DNA of 64,000 nt, taken from assembly GCA_003988855.1 (NCBI GenBank), contig QYAI01000003.1, positions 248,001-312,000 on the forward strand, in the 5' to 3' direction. Of the stretch, positions 10,976 through 21,860 are shown piece after piece; within the stretch, counting starts at the first letter, position 1; each line of letters opens with the position of its first letter. The notes under the pieces were generated by a model. It saw only the letters and a list, made by a program, of their open reading frames with translations, searched no databases and was not told the origin of the DNA. Position numbers and translations under genes: made by a program. This stretch comes from Arachnopeziza araneosa. Taxonomy: Eukaryota > Ascomycota > Leotiomycetes > Helotiales > Arachnopezizaceae.

Positions 10976-12800
10976 ATGGCCAATAAGATCACCGATGCGC
11001 CCTTCAAGGCTATGACGGCTTTTTCTGCCCTCGCCTCGTATGCCATTGTTGCCCACAAGCCAGATGTGCTCTTCTATTCCCGCCCGAGTTATCTGGGGAC
11101 CTTTGTCCTCTTCTTGACGTTGCATCTGATCGCCTGGGCCTGCTGGAAAGTTATATTGTACCCCAATTTCTTCTCTCCCAACCGGTAGGTTTTCATGAAA
11201 CGGCTCTCAGGCGCCAGAGCTCCCTTCCAACGGTCCAAAGTGCTAACTTGATCATCACAGAAATTTCCCAAGTCCAGAAGGAGGATCATGGTGGAATGGC
11301 CATTTCCCAGAAATTACTGCATCAGTATCGGGTGCGCCAATGAGAAAATGGTATGTTTTTTTGACTTCAGTTGTATCCATCTTCGCTAATCTACCTAGGG
11401 TCAACACAATTCCCAATGAAGGAATAATCCGGTACCTCGCAATCTTCAACTCGGAGCGTCTGATAGTCACCTCTCCCAAAGCCCTGAGTGAAGTTCTCAC
11501 CACTCGGAATTATGACTTTGCCAAACCTTCGCATGTGGCGGCCGGCATAGGCCGTCTCCTCGGCATTGGTGTCCTGCTCGCAGAAGGTGACGAGCACAAA
11601 GTCCAACGGCGTAACCTGATGCCCGCCTTCGCTTTCAGGCATATCAAAGATCTATGTCCCATCTTCTGGAGCAAATCTGTAGAAGCGGTAGAAGCCATGA
11701 CCGTTGAAATTGGAGCGGGTGGAATCAAGAATGAAGACCTTCCAGAAGTCCACAGACGTTCTGATAGTGACAGCCATGTTGCCATCACAGAGATCGGGGA
11801 GTGGGCGAGTCGAGCTACACTGGATATCATCGGCGTAGCAGGTATGGGTCAAGATTTTGGTGCTATCAAAGACCCAGATACGCCTCTCAACCGCACATAT
11901 CGCAAAGTGTTCAAGCCTTCCCGTCAGGCGCAAATTCTCGGCTTCTTAAATCTCCTCTTCCCAGGCTGGCTTGTTTCCCGACTGCCGATGGAGCGAAACG
12001 GCGAAATCGAAGCAGCCACGGCCATAATCCGGCAAACGTGCCGCTCATTAATCCGTTCCAAGAAAGAAAAACTTGAAAAGAATGCCCTAACAGACGTTGA
12101 CATCCTCTCGGTTGCTCTCGAATCCGGCGGTTTCACCGAGGAAAACCTCATCGATCAAATGATGACCTTCCTCGCCGCCGGACACGAGACGACAGCTACC
12201 GCTATGGTTTGGACAGTGTACATGCTGTGCTTAAACCCGGACGTGCAAACTCGCTTGCGTGAGGAGATAAGAAAGCACCTCCCAAGCATCAACAGTGGAG
12301 AAACAGTAACCAGCACCCAAATCGATGCCCTCCCCTACCTCGCCGCTGTGGTGAATGAGATCCTCCGCTATTATCCCCCGGTCCCATTAACTCTCCGCGA
12401 TGCCATCGTTGACACCACCTTACTCGGCCACCACATCCCGAAAGGAACCCGCATCATGCTCGTCCCCTGGGCGATCAACCACAGCGAATCACTCTGGGGC
12501 TCCGACGCAGGGAAATTCAACCCCGAACGCTGGCTCTCTCCCAATCCATTAGCAGCCAACGGCGGCGCGAATAGTAATTATAGCAACATGACTTTTCTCC
12601 ACGGACCCAGGAGTTGCATTGGTCAGGCGTTCGCGAAAGAAGAATTCAAGTGTCTGCTTGCCGCTTGGATAGGCAGGTTTGAGTTTGAGATTAATGATAA
12701 GAACGAGTTGGACGAGGCCAATGTTTTGATCAAGGGAGGTATCACGGCGAAGCCGGCAAAGGGCATGTATTGTAGAGCGAGGGTGGTAGAGGGGTGGTAA
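10976..12800 (+). CDS. Cytochrome P450 monooxygenase
   Basis: Exons 10976-11184, 11261-11350 and 11399-12800 give 566 aa, normal for a fungal microsomal P450. An N-terminal hydrophobic segment (about residues 40-63, LGTFVLFLTLHLIAW) should anchor it in the ER membrane, followed by the Pro-rich hinge FPSPEGG. Diagnostic motifs are present: I-helix AAGHETTA (about 358-365), K-helix ExxR as EILR (about 420), the PERW motif (FNPERW) and the haem-binding loop FLHGPRSCIG with its cysteine ligand near residue 505. It belongs to the CYP3/CYP4-like type of P450s; family number and substrate cannot be named from sequence. No synthase, transporter or regulator of a metabolite cluster lies beside it, so a stand-alone oxidative or detoxifying role is as likely as biosynthesis. 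Confidence 0.93.
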
Positions 12801-13179
12801 ATGTAGAGTGCGGAACGAGAGATTTATCTAATGACCCGGGACTTGGAAATCTGAGAGGATGTGATGATTAGGGATTTGGGTATAAGCTAACGGGAGCTAC
12901 GATTGCATGTACAACTTGAGCATTTTGTGAGCCTGGAAAGTATGGGAATTGGATACTGGATGATTCTTGGTCGGGATATGGGTATCTGTGGATTTGTACA
13001 CATAGTCGATATATACACATAACGTTCAATTCTGATATAGTCTTAAAGAATCGATTTCAACCATCCATGTTAAATAAGTTGTCAAAGAGAGTGTGTCAAC
13101 ACAGGAACAGACAACAGACTGGGACTAAATCATAATATCATTTCATCGATCAGCATTATCTATACAAGAAAATTACACT
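12801..13179. other. Convergent 3' intergenic spacer
   Basis: 379 AT-rich bases between the P450 (+) and the PTPA gene (-); nothing coding seen. Confidence 0.6.
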
Positions 13180-14463
13180 CTAATCAAAAGGAATCCTTCT
13201 GAACCCCTCTCCGCCACCACCCATCCTCTTCTTCATCTCCTGCGCGGCAGCAACACTACTCGGGACCTTGATACCACAACAATCACCCCAACTATTCATC
13301 TGATGCACATGTCTCATCCCATCAACCATGACCACAATTTCTCCCCCCTCGGGATCCTCCTCTTCACTCGGAACACCGAATTCCTCTTCTCTACTCATCT
13401 CTTCTTCCGCTGGCACCAGAGATCCGAAAAGAAAATGCTGCATCACCGGTAATTTCTTGAGCACTTCGGCTACGAACATGCGTCGCATTCCATCTTCTAC
13501 CTTTTGCCAGTTCTTGGCTGACGAGATGTCGTCTAGCATCGGACTGTGCCAGCGAAGACCCTCGACGTTTTTAACGCTGTTCACAAAGTTTACTTGCCCT
13601 AGGTATAGGTACTCGTTGCCGTATTGTTCAAGAATCAAGCTTTGGTGGATGGAGAGAGGGCGGATATATGGGTGGTGCAGGAGTTGAGACGCTCCGAAGA
13701 GGAAGGGAAGGAATTGGTAATCATCGAGTCCCCACACACCATGCGAGCCGGCTGGTTCGAGGTAGTAGGTGGACTGGATTATACGCATGAGACTAAGGTA
13801 GCGGGTGAAGATTTTAAGGACGAGAGGGCGGAAATCAGCAGGTGTGATGACCTTGAGCTGGTAGAGACACAAAAGCCATATCACAAAATTTAGTTCATGG
13901 CCAGAGCCGTAGTCTATTCTTGTCCGATTACCGAAGGATTGCAAAAAGTACGTTGATATTTCGGTGATTGCTTCATCAGAGGGGACGCCTAACGCTTTAT
14001 GCCAGTTCGTGTGCTCTCTTGCAGCGAGGTCGAGAAAGTCCCGAAAGCCCTTGTTACCAAATCGAGAGTCGCCTTGCTCTTCTGGCGGACTGCGGTTGAC
14101 AACATCTTGGACATTGTCGAGAATGAGAAGGATGTTCTTGAGGGTGGGACTCAGGTCGCTCTCCTTGACCGCCGATATTGGGGTATCGATGACGGAGTCT
14201 GTGAGGCCGAAGACGAAGGATAGTAGAAGCTTGTATGTAGGAGAAGCTAGGAAGAGGTCATGATCTTTTGGGGAGAGGATTCTTCGCGTTGGTCTCTTGA
14301 ATGTGATCGTCGAGAGCTCTGGTGGGGCTGGCAGAGTAGGGGTTTCAGGAACTGGCAGCGGATTAGGTGCAGGAGCTTGCCTTTTCCGAGGCTCTAGTTT
14401 GGGCAAACGATTTCGTAGATTGGGTATGCTGCTCGCAGACTTTTCAGTTGAACTTGAAGGCAT
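13180..14463 (-). CDS. PP2A phosphatase activator (PTPA/RRD family peptidyl-prolyl isomerase)
   Basis: A single exon of 427 aa. PTPA proteins activate protein phosphatase 2A and 2A-like catalytic subunits by remodelling the active site with ATP, and act as prolyl isomerases. Family signatures are GNRTRIDYGSGHELNF, VWGLDDYQFLPFLFG and FLASPTYKLLLSFVFGL followed by DTPI. The first 55 residues are a Pro/basic-rich extension (RKRQAPAPNPLPVPE), longer than the minimal domain. In yeast there are two paralogues, RRD1 and RRD2. I lean to the RRD2 type because of the PTRRILSP entry to the domain, but do not assign it. It is divergent from RRP46, with 178 bp between the start codons, so the two probably share a promoter region. 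Confidence 0.93.
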   Translation of the reverse strand: MPSSSTEKSASSIPNLRNRLPKLEPRKRQAPAPNPLPVPETPTLPAPPELSTITFKRPTRRILSPKDHDLFLASPTYKLLLSFVFGLTDSVIDTPISAVKESDLSPTLKNILLILDNVQDVVNRSPPEEQGDSRFGNKGFRDFLDLAAREHTNWHKALGVPSDEAITEISTYFLQSFGNRTRIDYGSGHELNFVIWLLCLYQLKVITPADFRPLVLKIFTRYLSLMRIIQSTYYLEPAGSHGVWGLDDYQFLPFLFGASQLLHHPYIRPLSIHQSLILEQYGNEYLYLGQVNFVNSVKNVEGLRWHSPMLDDISSAKNWQKVEDGMRRMFVAEVLKKLPVMQHFLFGSLVPAEEEMSREEEFGVPSEEEDPEGGEIVVMVDGMRHVHQMNSWGDCCGIKVPSSVAAAQEMKKRMGGGGEGFRRIPFD

Positions 14464-14641
14464 TTTGATGGTGTCTTGATGTTTGCCTCCTTTGTGGTGG
14501 GATGTTGAAGAGGTGAGCCGAGCTCCCGCATCCTGGTGGGGCTGCGTCTACGAAAATTATTGACAGCTTCAAGTCGCAATCACACATTCACAGCTACGGA
14601 TTTCAGGAGAGGACTCTAACACTCTCACACTAATCAATTAG
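14464..14641. promoter_or_regulatory. Shared divergent promoter region, PTPA / RRP46
   Basis: 178 bp separate the two start codons on opposite strands, so both promoters and leaders must fit here or overlap the genes. No TATA box is obvious. Confidence 0.6.
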
Positions 14642-15512
14642 ATGGCTCTTTCCACAGATCTTTCAATACTGCTGTCCCCTTTACCTCGCGCAGACGGATC
14701 CGCGACCTTTTCGCAGAATGGCAACACAGTGATCGGGGCTGTAAATGGACCCCTAGAAATTGGACGAAATGATGAGCTCCCTGAAGAAGCAGCGATAGAT
14801 GTTATTGTACGACCCGCAGCAGGCGCTGGCGGTCCGTATGTCCGAATGAATATTCAATGTGGTACAAGATCTGACTCGGAACGTTTTAGGTACACGGGAG
14901 AGACATCTTGAGTCCATCATTCAATCTACTCTTCGCCAAGTTGTGCTCATTCACAATTTTCCGCGAACTTTGATCCAGATAACTCTACAGATTACCAGCA
15001 CTGCCGAAGATGATAATGCTGGTTCAAAACTGGTTCAAGCAAGTTCGGTATGTGGAATGTCCATATACTCAACAGCGTACATATTGATGTTTGATCTTCA
15101 GAATCTACGTATCCTCCCCACACTACTTCAAACGTCAATCCTCGCCCTTCTATCAGCCTCAATGCCTCTATCCATGACCCTAACGTCCACTCTCATTGCC
15201 CTCACGTCTAACGGTTCCTCGAGGACTATCATTCACAACCCGACCATTTCCCAGACACAAAGTGCCGACTCTGTTCACGTTCTAGCCTTCACATCTCATG
15301 GGGACCTACTGGTTGCAGAAAGTGAGGGAAGTTTTACTATGGATGATTGGGATGAAATTTATGAAGCAGGAAAAACGGAATGCTGTAACGATAGCGATGA
15401 CGATGAAATCATGCAACACGAAGGATTGGATCAAGCCCCCCAACGCCTATCAACGTTTGTTAAGTCTGCTCTCCAGGAAAAGATATCCGCAGATCTTCAT
15501 TGGAAGCAATGA
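14642..15512 (+). CDS. rrp46: Exosome complex subunit Rrp46 (RNase PH-like)
   Basis: Exons 14642-14831, 14890-15047 and 15102-15512 give 252 aa. Rrp46 is one of the six RNase PH-like ring subunits of the nine-subunit RNA exosome core, which threads RNA to Rrp44/Rrp6 for 3'-5' processing and decay in nucleus and cytoplasm. The sequence shows the family order: a start with RADGSATF, NGPLEIGRNDELPEEA, then GTRERHLESIIQSTL, the strand-forming FPRTLIQITLQI, and the C-terminal SVHVLAFTSHGDLLVAESEG. Catalytic phosphate-binding residues of bacterial RNase PH are not evident, as in other eukaryotic ring subunits. An acidic insert (CCNDSDDDEIMQHEG) lies near the C-terminus. The second intron is 54 nt and preserves frame at QASS/NLRILP. 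Confidence 0.88.
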
Positions 15513-17333
15513 GATGGATGGAGATTCAAGCAGCGCCTTTACAACTATACGCCGTTTCACGCCGATCCACCAACATGCTCTGGGCGGCTGCAGCAGTAAG
15601 AGGCTGGTGTTTACAGAAGATAACGAGTAGGATCGAGAAGGAATTCCAAGGCATGAATGCCAAGAAGTCAAAATGCTCCATGAAGGCAAGAGATACCTAG
15701 CGAGGGGCTCGCTAGGTTCGGTCCGCAATCTCCATTCGCAAAAAGCGCGGCTCGTGGAGGATACTGAAGTAAAAATAGAGCATGGAAACCGATACATCTA
15801 GCATTCTGATTCTCGGCCAGAGCTGGAAGCGGCATGCTGGACCGCATTTGTCGTTTCGAAATAGCCGAGCCCCTGATGGCCGAGGTTTCACCAACACTTA
15901 GTCCCAATGAAGTGAAGAATTGCTCAAGATGTGTGACAAGCTCGGGAGAATGTTGACACTGGCCCCTATATTCAGGATGTGATTGCCCCCTTTTTTTTAG
16001 TCCTCGCGGGACGCTGACAGGGCGCCGTGTTGTGAAGCCTTTCTAGCCTCAGAGATTCCCAGATATCAGACGAAGCGATCGCTTGGCAGTTTCTGATCCT
16101 CCGGTGCTACTTCCTCCCCGCGGCCTAGCCAACAAACGTCTCTCCTGTTGGCTGTAGACTCCAAACATTATGCAGTCTGTGATTGTCCAGTTCAGGTTAG
16201 ACCCTGATGGTTGTCGCCGGCCGGGACTGAAAACGCTAGCTTGTCACGCCCGTGACTTTTGAGACGACGGTATCTCGAAACTCGCCTCCAAAAGGGAGGA
16301 TCAGAGGGACCGAGGCAGTGTATAAGACCTCTCTCCGAATCTGCAGTGAAGAAGGCGTTCTGCAGTCTTCCTCACCAGACCCAAAGCGCCAGCTATCGCT
16401 TCTTCCGCAGAGCTCCGGTAGCTTGTGCAATACTTCGCCCTTTCTTTTCCCTTCCCAATCCTTTACTCGGCATGCTCTTTTCTTGCACATAGATTCTTTC
16501 CTGCAGCATTTTCGGGCGTCGACTTTCAATAGATCATAGACCGGGCGTCAATTCCTTCTCCTTCCTCGTTCAAGATACCCACTCATCGATCGCTGTCATA
16601 ATCTTCTGAATACAGAGACACTTCTGTCATTTCGCTCTGCGAGACATATCACTATCACTGCAACCTTGTAGGCGCCGAGAGATTGATCGAAAGCTTATTC
16701 TCTCGCATCGGAACGAGTAATAGAGGGCATCACACTGTGACGCAGGGACAACCTCTTCGCTTAAGGACCCCTCCTATCGAGTAAGTGGAATGGTGAAGCT
16801 TCATGTTCACAACAACAAAGCCCTTCTGTTGCTTATTTCCCGAATCCATCATCTGGAAGATCTACCAAGTGGTTGGTGGCTTTCTGGATGGTTGCGGGGA
16901 CGGCGAGAGACATGCTTTGTCTTGCCGCACAATGTCACAATGTCACAATGTCAACTGTCACACTCCCCCTCACCTGTTCACAAATCTTTTTCGATACTAT
17001 TTCCCCTGTTCTTTTGCTCGACACAACGGCACAGAGATGGCTGGAAAAGGTGTCATACCGACGACTGACAGACATATATTCAGGTCCCGCCCGCTCGCTA
17101 TTCACATACGGTTAAAGTCTTAGTTTGAATCCCACACACAGTTTCTCCATCACCGGCCCCGCCGCCTAGAACATCAACAGTAGACCGCTATTTCTGGTCA
17201 CTCGGCTTGACAGTTCTATTTCAGGTGCAGCTCGGGGTTTTGCACCGGTTTAAATTCCTTCTGCCAGCAGAAACTTCGGTGGTCCTTGTCCCTCTCTGCC
17301 CCGCCAGTGCCGCTAAATCCGGGGTCTCACACA
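15513..17333. other. Intergenic and probable long leader of the NAD kinase gene
   Basis: 1.8 kb without a supported gene. The right part (from about 16300) is pyrimidine-rich with several short ATG-started frames. A GTAAGT donor at 16781 and pyrimidine-AG acceptors before 17230 would allow a 5' UTR intron, but this is not proven. Confidence 0.45.
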
Positions 17334-19196
17334 ATGGCCAACTTCCACCAGCAGCTCGCTCCCACTTCATTCCACCCTGCGCTGACCAACCCCAATGATC
17401 TTACACTGCCTTCAATTGATGAGGTATCCGCACCTCACAAATCGGCGGACGCGCAGCCTTACTCTCCCCTTAAACCAAATGGATTGAACAATTCAAGCGT
17501 TGGAGATTCGCTCCTGCGTGAACGCGTACACCAACTCGAGTCGATCAACACGGAAAATTCTTACGACCTCGAACATGATCCTACCGAATCCTCTTTCTCC
17601 GCTGCTACAACAGTAGGGCAAAACTCCCCGAGCGACTCGGCTTCTCTCCCTTCCTCTCCGGTTCTCCCTTCTCCAAAATCTAAGATTACACACTCCCACC
17701 GAAAGAACGCCTACTCCGTCGAATCCATACCAAGACAAACTATAATCAAGGCATTGGCAACGGTAGGAAGGAATCAAAACCACAACAACTTGTCTCTGCC
17801 CGGCTTGGTCGCTGGGCACGTATCTATGGAGAACAGGCCAGGGACTGCTCAGTCCCAGAAGCTGTCTGCGGCTCTGTCGGACCTCGCTGGCCTAAGTGGA
17901 ACTCCTACCACACCTCGCTTGACCGCGTTACAGTCGCCATGCTTTTACCATCAGAGATTCGACGACGTCCTCAATGTCGACAAAGTGCTTGAAGAGATCA
18001 GAGGAAACGAATGGATGTCACACTCTCGACTTTTGGCAACAGCAACCGGTGTACGAGAAATTTCAAAGCAGCTCCAACGCCGCCCAATTAAAAGAGCAGT
18101 ACGCAATATTATGATTGTCACCAAGGCAAGAGATAATCAACTCGTCCACCTTACTCGCGAGCTAGCCCAGTGGATCATGAGCACCCCAAGATATGGCTCG
18201 GAACTTGGTGTCAATGTTTACGTTGATGCTAAGCTGGAGCACTCGAAGCGATTTGGCGCTGCTGAGATGCTTGAGGCTCATCCTAGTTTCACCCACCTCC
18301 TCCGATACTGGAAACCAGATATGTGCCGAAATCAGCCCGAGAAATTCGATCTAGTTCTCACGCTCGGTGGTGACGGAACTGTCTTGTTTACATCTTGGCT
18401 ATTTCAAGGCATCGTTCCTCCAATTTTATCATTCGCCTTAGGCAGCTTAGGATTCTTGACAAACTTTGAATACGATAAATTCAAAGAGCAATTGAACAGG
18501 GTCATGGGTGAGGATGGCATGAGAGTCTCCATGCGAATGCGCTTCACTTGTACTGTCTATAAGAGCAATGCTACTGGAGGTGCCGACGAGGCTGAGCAAT
18601 TCGAAGTTCTCAATGAACTTGTCATTGATCGTGGACCATCGCCGTATGTGTCGAACCTCGAGCTATACGGCGATAATGAACTTCTCACAGTTGTTCAAGC
18701 TGATGGTTGCATTTTCGCAACCCCTACCGGATCCACAGCTTATTCTCTTTCCGCAGGAGGTTCATTAGTTCATCCTGATATTCCGGCCATTCTCCTCACC
18801 CCAATTTGCCCTCACACATTATCCTTCCGCCCTATGGTTCTTTCTGATACTATGCTTCTCCGTGTTTCTATTCCAAGGAACTCTCGTGCTACAGCATATT
18901 GTTCTTTTGACGGGAAGAACAGAGTTGAGTTGAAGCAAGGCGATCATATTACCATCGCTGCATCTCAATATCCCTTTCCAACGGTCATGAAGTCTGGCGC
19001 AGAATGGTTCGATAGTGTGTCTACTTCTCTTAAGTGGAACACCCGAGGTGCAGCACAAAAGGGATGGGATGGCCTTGAGGATAACAAAGAGCAGGACACG
19101 GAGTGGGATATCGATTTTGATGACTCGGCGTATGGTACCAGTGAAGAGGGCAGCACTGTTGGAAGTCCGACCAGGAAGGATAGCACCTTCTGCTAG
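17334..19196 (+). CDS. NAD kinase (ATP-NAD kinase)
   Basis: A single exon of 620 aa from the first ATG (MANFHQQL). The enzyme phosphorylates NAD to NADP and so feeds cytosolic NADPH supply. The catalytic domain covers about residues 250-590, with the nucleotide-binding GGDGTVL near residue 344, then FALGSLGFLTNFEYD, NELVIDRGPSPYVSNLE, and the conserved glycine-rich ATPTGSTAYSLSAGG (about 463-477) followed by HPDIPAILLTPICPHTLSFRP. The first 200 residues are Ser/Pro-rich and low-complexity, as in fungal Utr1-type enzymes, and could carry regulatory phosphorylation. The acidic C-terminal tail (DNKEQDTEWDIDFDDSAYG) is also typical of the group. No mitochondrial presequence is seen, so I favour the cytosolic Utr1 type over Pos5. 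Confidence 0.95.
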   Translation: MANFHQQLAPTSFHPALTNPNDLTLPSIDEVSAPHKSADAQPYSPLKPNGLNNSSVGDSLLRERVHQLESINTENSYDLEHDPTESSFSAATTVGQNSPSDSASLPSSPVLPSPKSKITHSHRKNAYSVESIPRQTIIKALATVGRNQNHNNLSLPGLVAGHVSMENRPGTAQSQKLSAALSDLAGLSGTPTTPRLTALQSPCFYHQRFDDVLNVDKVLEEIRGNEWMSHSRLLATATGVREISKQLQRRPIKRAVRNIMIVTKARDNQLVHLTRELAQWIMSTPRYGSELGVNVYVDAKLEHSKRFGAAEMLEAHPSFTHLLRYWKPDMCRNQPEKFDLVLTLGGDGTVLFTSWLFQGIVPPILSFALGSLGFLTNFEYDKFKEQLNRVMGEDGMRVSMRMRFTCTVYKSNATGGADEAEQFEVLNELVIDRGPSPYVSNLELYGDNELLTVVQADGCIFATPTGSTAYSLSAGGSLVHPDIPAILLTPICPHTLSFRPMVLSDTMLLRVSIPRNSRATAYCSFDGKNRVELKQGDHITIAASQYPFPTVMKSGAEWFDSVSTSLKWNTRGAAQKGWDGLEDNKEQDTEWDIDFDDSAYGTSEEGSTVGSPTRKDSTFC

Positions 19197-20234
19197 ATTC
19201 AAGGTCTAACTCTTACCACCATGCTGGTCATTAGGTTTAGATGGTTCATGCAAATAACGGGCTCTGTGGGGCGTCTTTCTTGTGAATTCTTTCGGATTAG
19301 ATGATTAGACGAGACAATTACATGACGGCAGTCTTGACTCATGTCAAGCTCCAAGCTATTTACCTTCAAATGTACAATCATTCTATCCCTATTCTCATTT
19401 CCGCAATTTCCGAACTCGAATAAATAATGGGATTGCGATCCGACGTATTCTTGCCTCGCAAGACTTTGACATGAGTCGGGACTTATGCGTTAAGAGCTTA
19501 GTGAGAATTAAATTCAGGAAGGCTTAAGTGAGGTCTTCATATCTCATTCTCCTCAAGGACTGCGTTTTTCAAATCATAGATCGTAAATTCCTTTCTTGTG
19601 TTGTATTCTTAACTACCTAAGTAGTGCTGTTTTTCGCTTAAGTATACTTTCCTCTGCACAGCCGAGATCTTACGTGCAATGCCTTACTACTCAGAAGATG
19701 ACAGTGGTTTTACAATATATCGTCCTTTTCCTACTAGGTTTTCTCGGTCGTTTGGTTACCACCGAAAGTATTTATTCTTGAAGTAGCCTGTCGTTTCCGT
19801 TCTGAATTTCGTGCGCATTTGCTGTAGTACTGAGAGATCATGGTCTGCATTCACTTGTCTTGCTACTTCCAAATTTTCTTGCGTGTTTGAGTTACTATTA
19901 AAAGATGTTGCTCTTCAATTCACTTGTATGAATTTTCTCCTATTGTTGTCTCTGCTTCTGCCATCGCTTCCTATTGTGATCTTCTCTCGTCTCATCTCTC
20001 CCTGTTCAGTCTCTTATTATTGTTATTTCCTACTCACTTCTTCTCGTGGTATAACTTCCTATTGTCATGTTAACTCGCTCAAGGAGCTGTTATCTATATT
20101 CCTTGATGTCTCTTTCTCTTCTTCTTTCTTCCGTTCTACAAGCTCATCTCCAAGTCTACGAGTAATCGTCATTTTGACTACAACGATTAAACACCACTTC
20201 TTCATCTACACACTCTCAATTCTCACCTCACAAG
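19197..20234. other. Intergenic with long pyrimidine-rich tract
   Basis: No supported gene. From about 19800 to 20230 the plus strand is very rich in C and T, which keeps a spurious 148-codon frame open. This is probably the promoter and leader of the gene at 20235. Confidence 0.5.
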
Positions 20235-21434
20235 ATGTTTGGAACTCAAGCAGATAAGACGGCTGTCATGCGTGCTAAGCTACGTCATAGAAAGGTTCCT
20301 GGTTTTGATGCCTACAATGTAAGTATCCTCATTGGCTTCATTAGTTACTTAAGGTATTAACCCTTTAGTCCCATTCAGCAGTTGTTGAACCGCTCAAAGC
20401 TCTGCAGAAGAGTAGAAAGAAGAGTACAAAGAAGGCCTATGCCCTCTGTGAGGAGATCATCGAGCCTGAGACAGGTATCCATGTAAGACTCGAGCGGGAT
20501 ATCACAGTAGTATTTGAATCTCTACTAATAGGCCACGATAGTCTCATGAATGGGCCAGCAAGATAGTCGAGCAGAGAGCCGGCTTCTGTAAGCTTCCTTA
20601 CGAAGTCAGACTCAAGATATACAAACTGGTCATTGCCGATATGAGCATCAGTCACAGTTGGGATGGTGATGGATCGATTGAAGAAGATCAGACCAATGAA
20701 TTCTGGTCGCGTTTCTCTGTTACTGGGAATCGCATTGCACCATACAAAGATGGAAAGAAGTTCTGCAGTCCTGGATGGTCTTCGAGCGACGCTGGTTAGT
20801 ACCTGAAACTCGTTCTGTGAGTTGTCGAAGCAGAATTCAAGCTAATTCCTGGACAGACACTCATCGACTTCTCCTGATATGCCGCCAATCTTACGTCGAT
20901 ATCGCCGGAGGTGGACTATTCTACCAACTCAATTCTTTCGGTTTTCTCTCAACCAATCTCATGCTGAACTACCTCCTCGTCATCAAACCCTTCCACAGGC
21001 ATTCCATCAACACTATCGCGCTCAACTGGAAGTTTACCACCCTCAAGCAAAAGATCGACCCCAAAGCCATCAGGGCGCTTGCCGAGTGCCAAGGACTTCA
21101 ACATCTCTCCATCCAGGTCGAGATGCCAGCCATTGATTTGCGACTGATCGATCGTGCTTACAACGCCTTCGTGCCCCGGGCTCAATGGGGTTACTATTAC
21201 CAGATGCCCGACAAATGCCTGACCAAAGTTCGGGATTCAAAGGCACTGAGGGAGTTGGCAGGATTGACCTCTTTCAATCTTCGGTTTGCTTGTGACCCCC
21301 CAAGCTACGGTACCAATAAGTTTACGCTCGCGCTAGATGCCAAGCAGAAGTATCGGTCTGTGGAGGAAGAACTCCGCTTGGCTCTTGTCAAGGATTACGA
21401 GAGAAACTCGGCTGTCGAGATTGTCAATTTCTAG
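20235..21434 (+). CDS. Hypothetical protein of LPYEVR/F-box-like fungal type
   Basis: Exons 20235-20318, 20369-20482, 20542-20794 and 20857-21434 join in frame to 342 aa. After a basic N-terminus (QKSRKKSTKKAY) comes the short hydrophobic motif GFCKLPYEVRLKIYKLVIA, which opens many lineage-expanded fungal proteins resembling F-box proteins. About 70 residues later there is LLLICRQSYVDIAGGGLFYQLNSFGF, the second hallmark of the same group (a 'cysteine-arginine-glutamine' helix followed by a strand). The C-terminal half is unassigned, with LNWKFTTLKQKIDPKAI and leucine-rich spacing. No enzyme motif is visible. If the F-box resemblance is real it would be a substrate adaptor, but this is only inference. 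Such genes often vary in number between related species. Confidence 0.75.
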
Positions 21435-21860
21435 AGGGGGTAACGCAGAGCAGATGGCACTCCGAGAAGGCATCGTCTGCAGAGAAGTCGGACTTGTGGT
21501 GTTGTATAGCGGGCATGAGTTTTAAACCAAGCTTTAATTTCATTGCATGAAAGTCAGATGTACGCACTAGATTAGCAGGTCAAGTCCATGAGCTTAGTAC
21601 CTAGGTAGTTAAAATCAAGTCCATTCATGATCTCAACATTTGCCTTTTTTCTTTGTGGTTCAAAAGGGTTTCAGAATCCAATCTTTTATGAAAAAGTCAG
21701 CGCTATGCAAGTTTTCGTGCTTAATGGCCACGTCTCAATCCAAGTTACCTTCCATAACCTGAATGGAGTCCTGTTTTTTCCTGATTCGAAGTGGCTTTAG
21801 CATCAACCCTCTGTGCCTAAGAGTCAACCATATGCAAGTTCTTCGTGCTCTTGTGATATC
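21435..21860. other. Convergent 3' intergenic spacer
   Basis: 425 bases between two convergent genes; no coding signal. Confidence 0.6.

Noticed and set aside
10976..15512. A secondary-metabolite cluster around the P450
   Set aside because: Neighbours are a PP2A activator, an exosome subunit and a dehydrogenase-like gene; no PKS, NRPS, terpene enzyme, transporter or cluster regulator.
19811..20257. 148-codon plus-strand frame
   Set aside because: The C/T-rich tract lacks stops in this frame. The protein is only Ser/Leu/Phe runs, and the frame overlaps the start of the LPYEVR-type gene.
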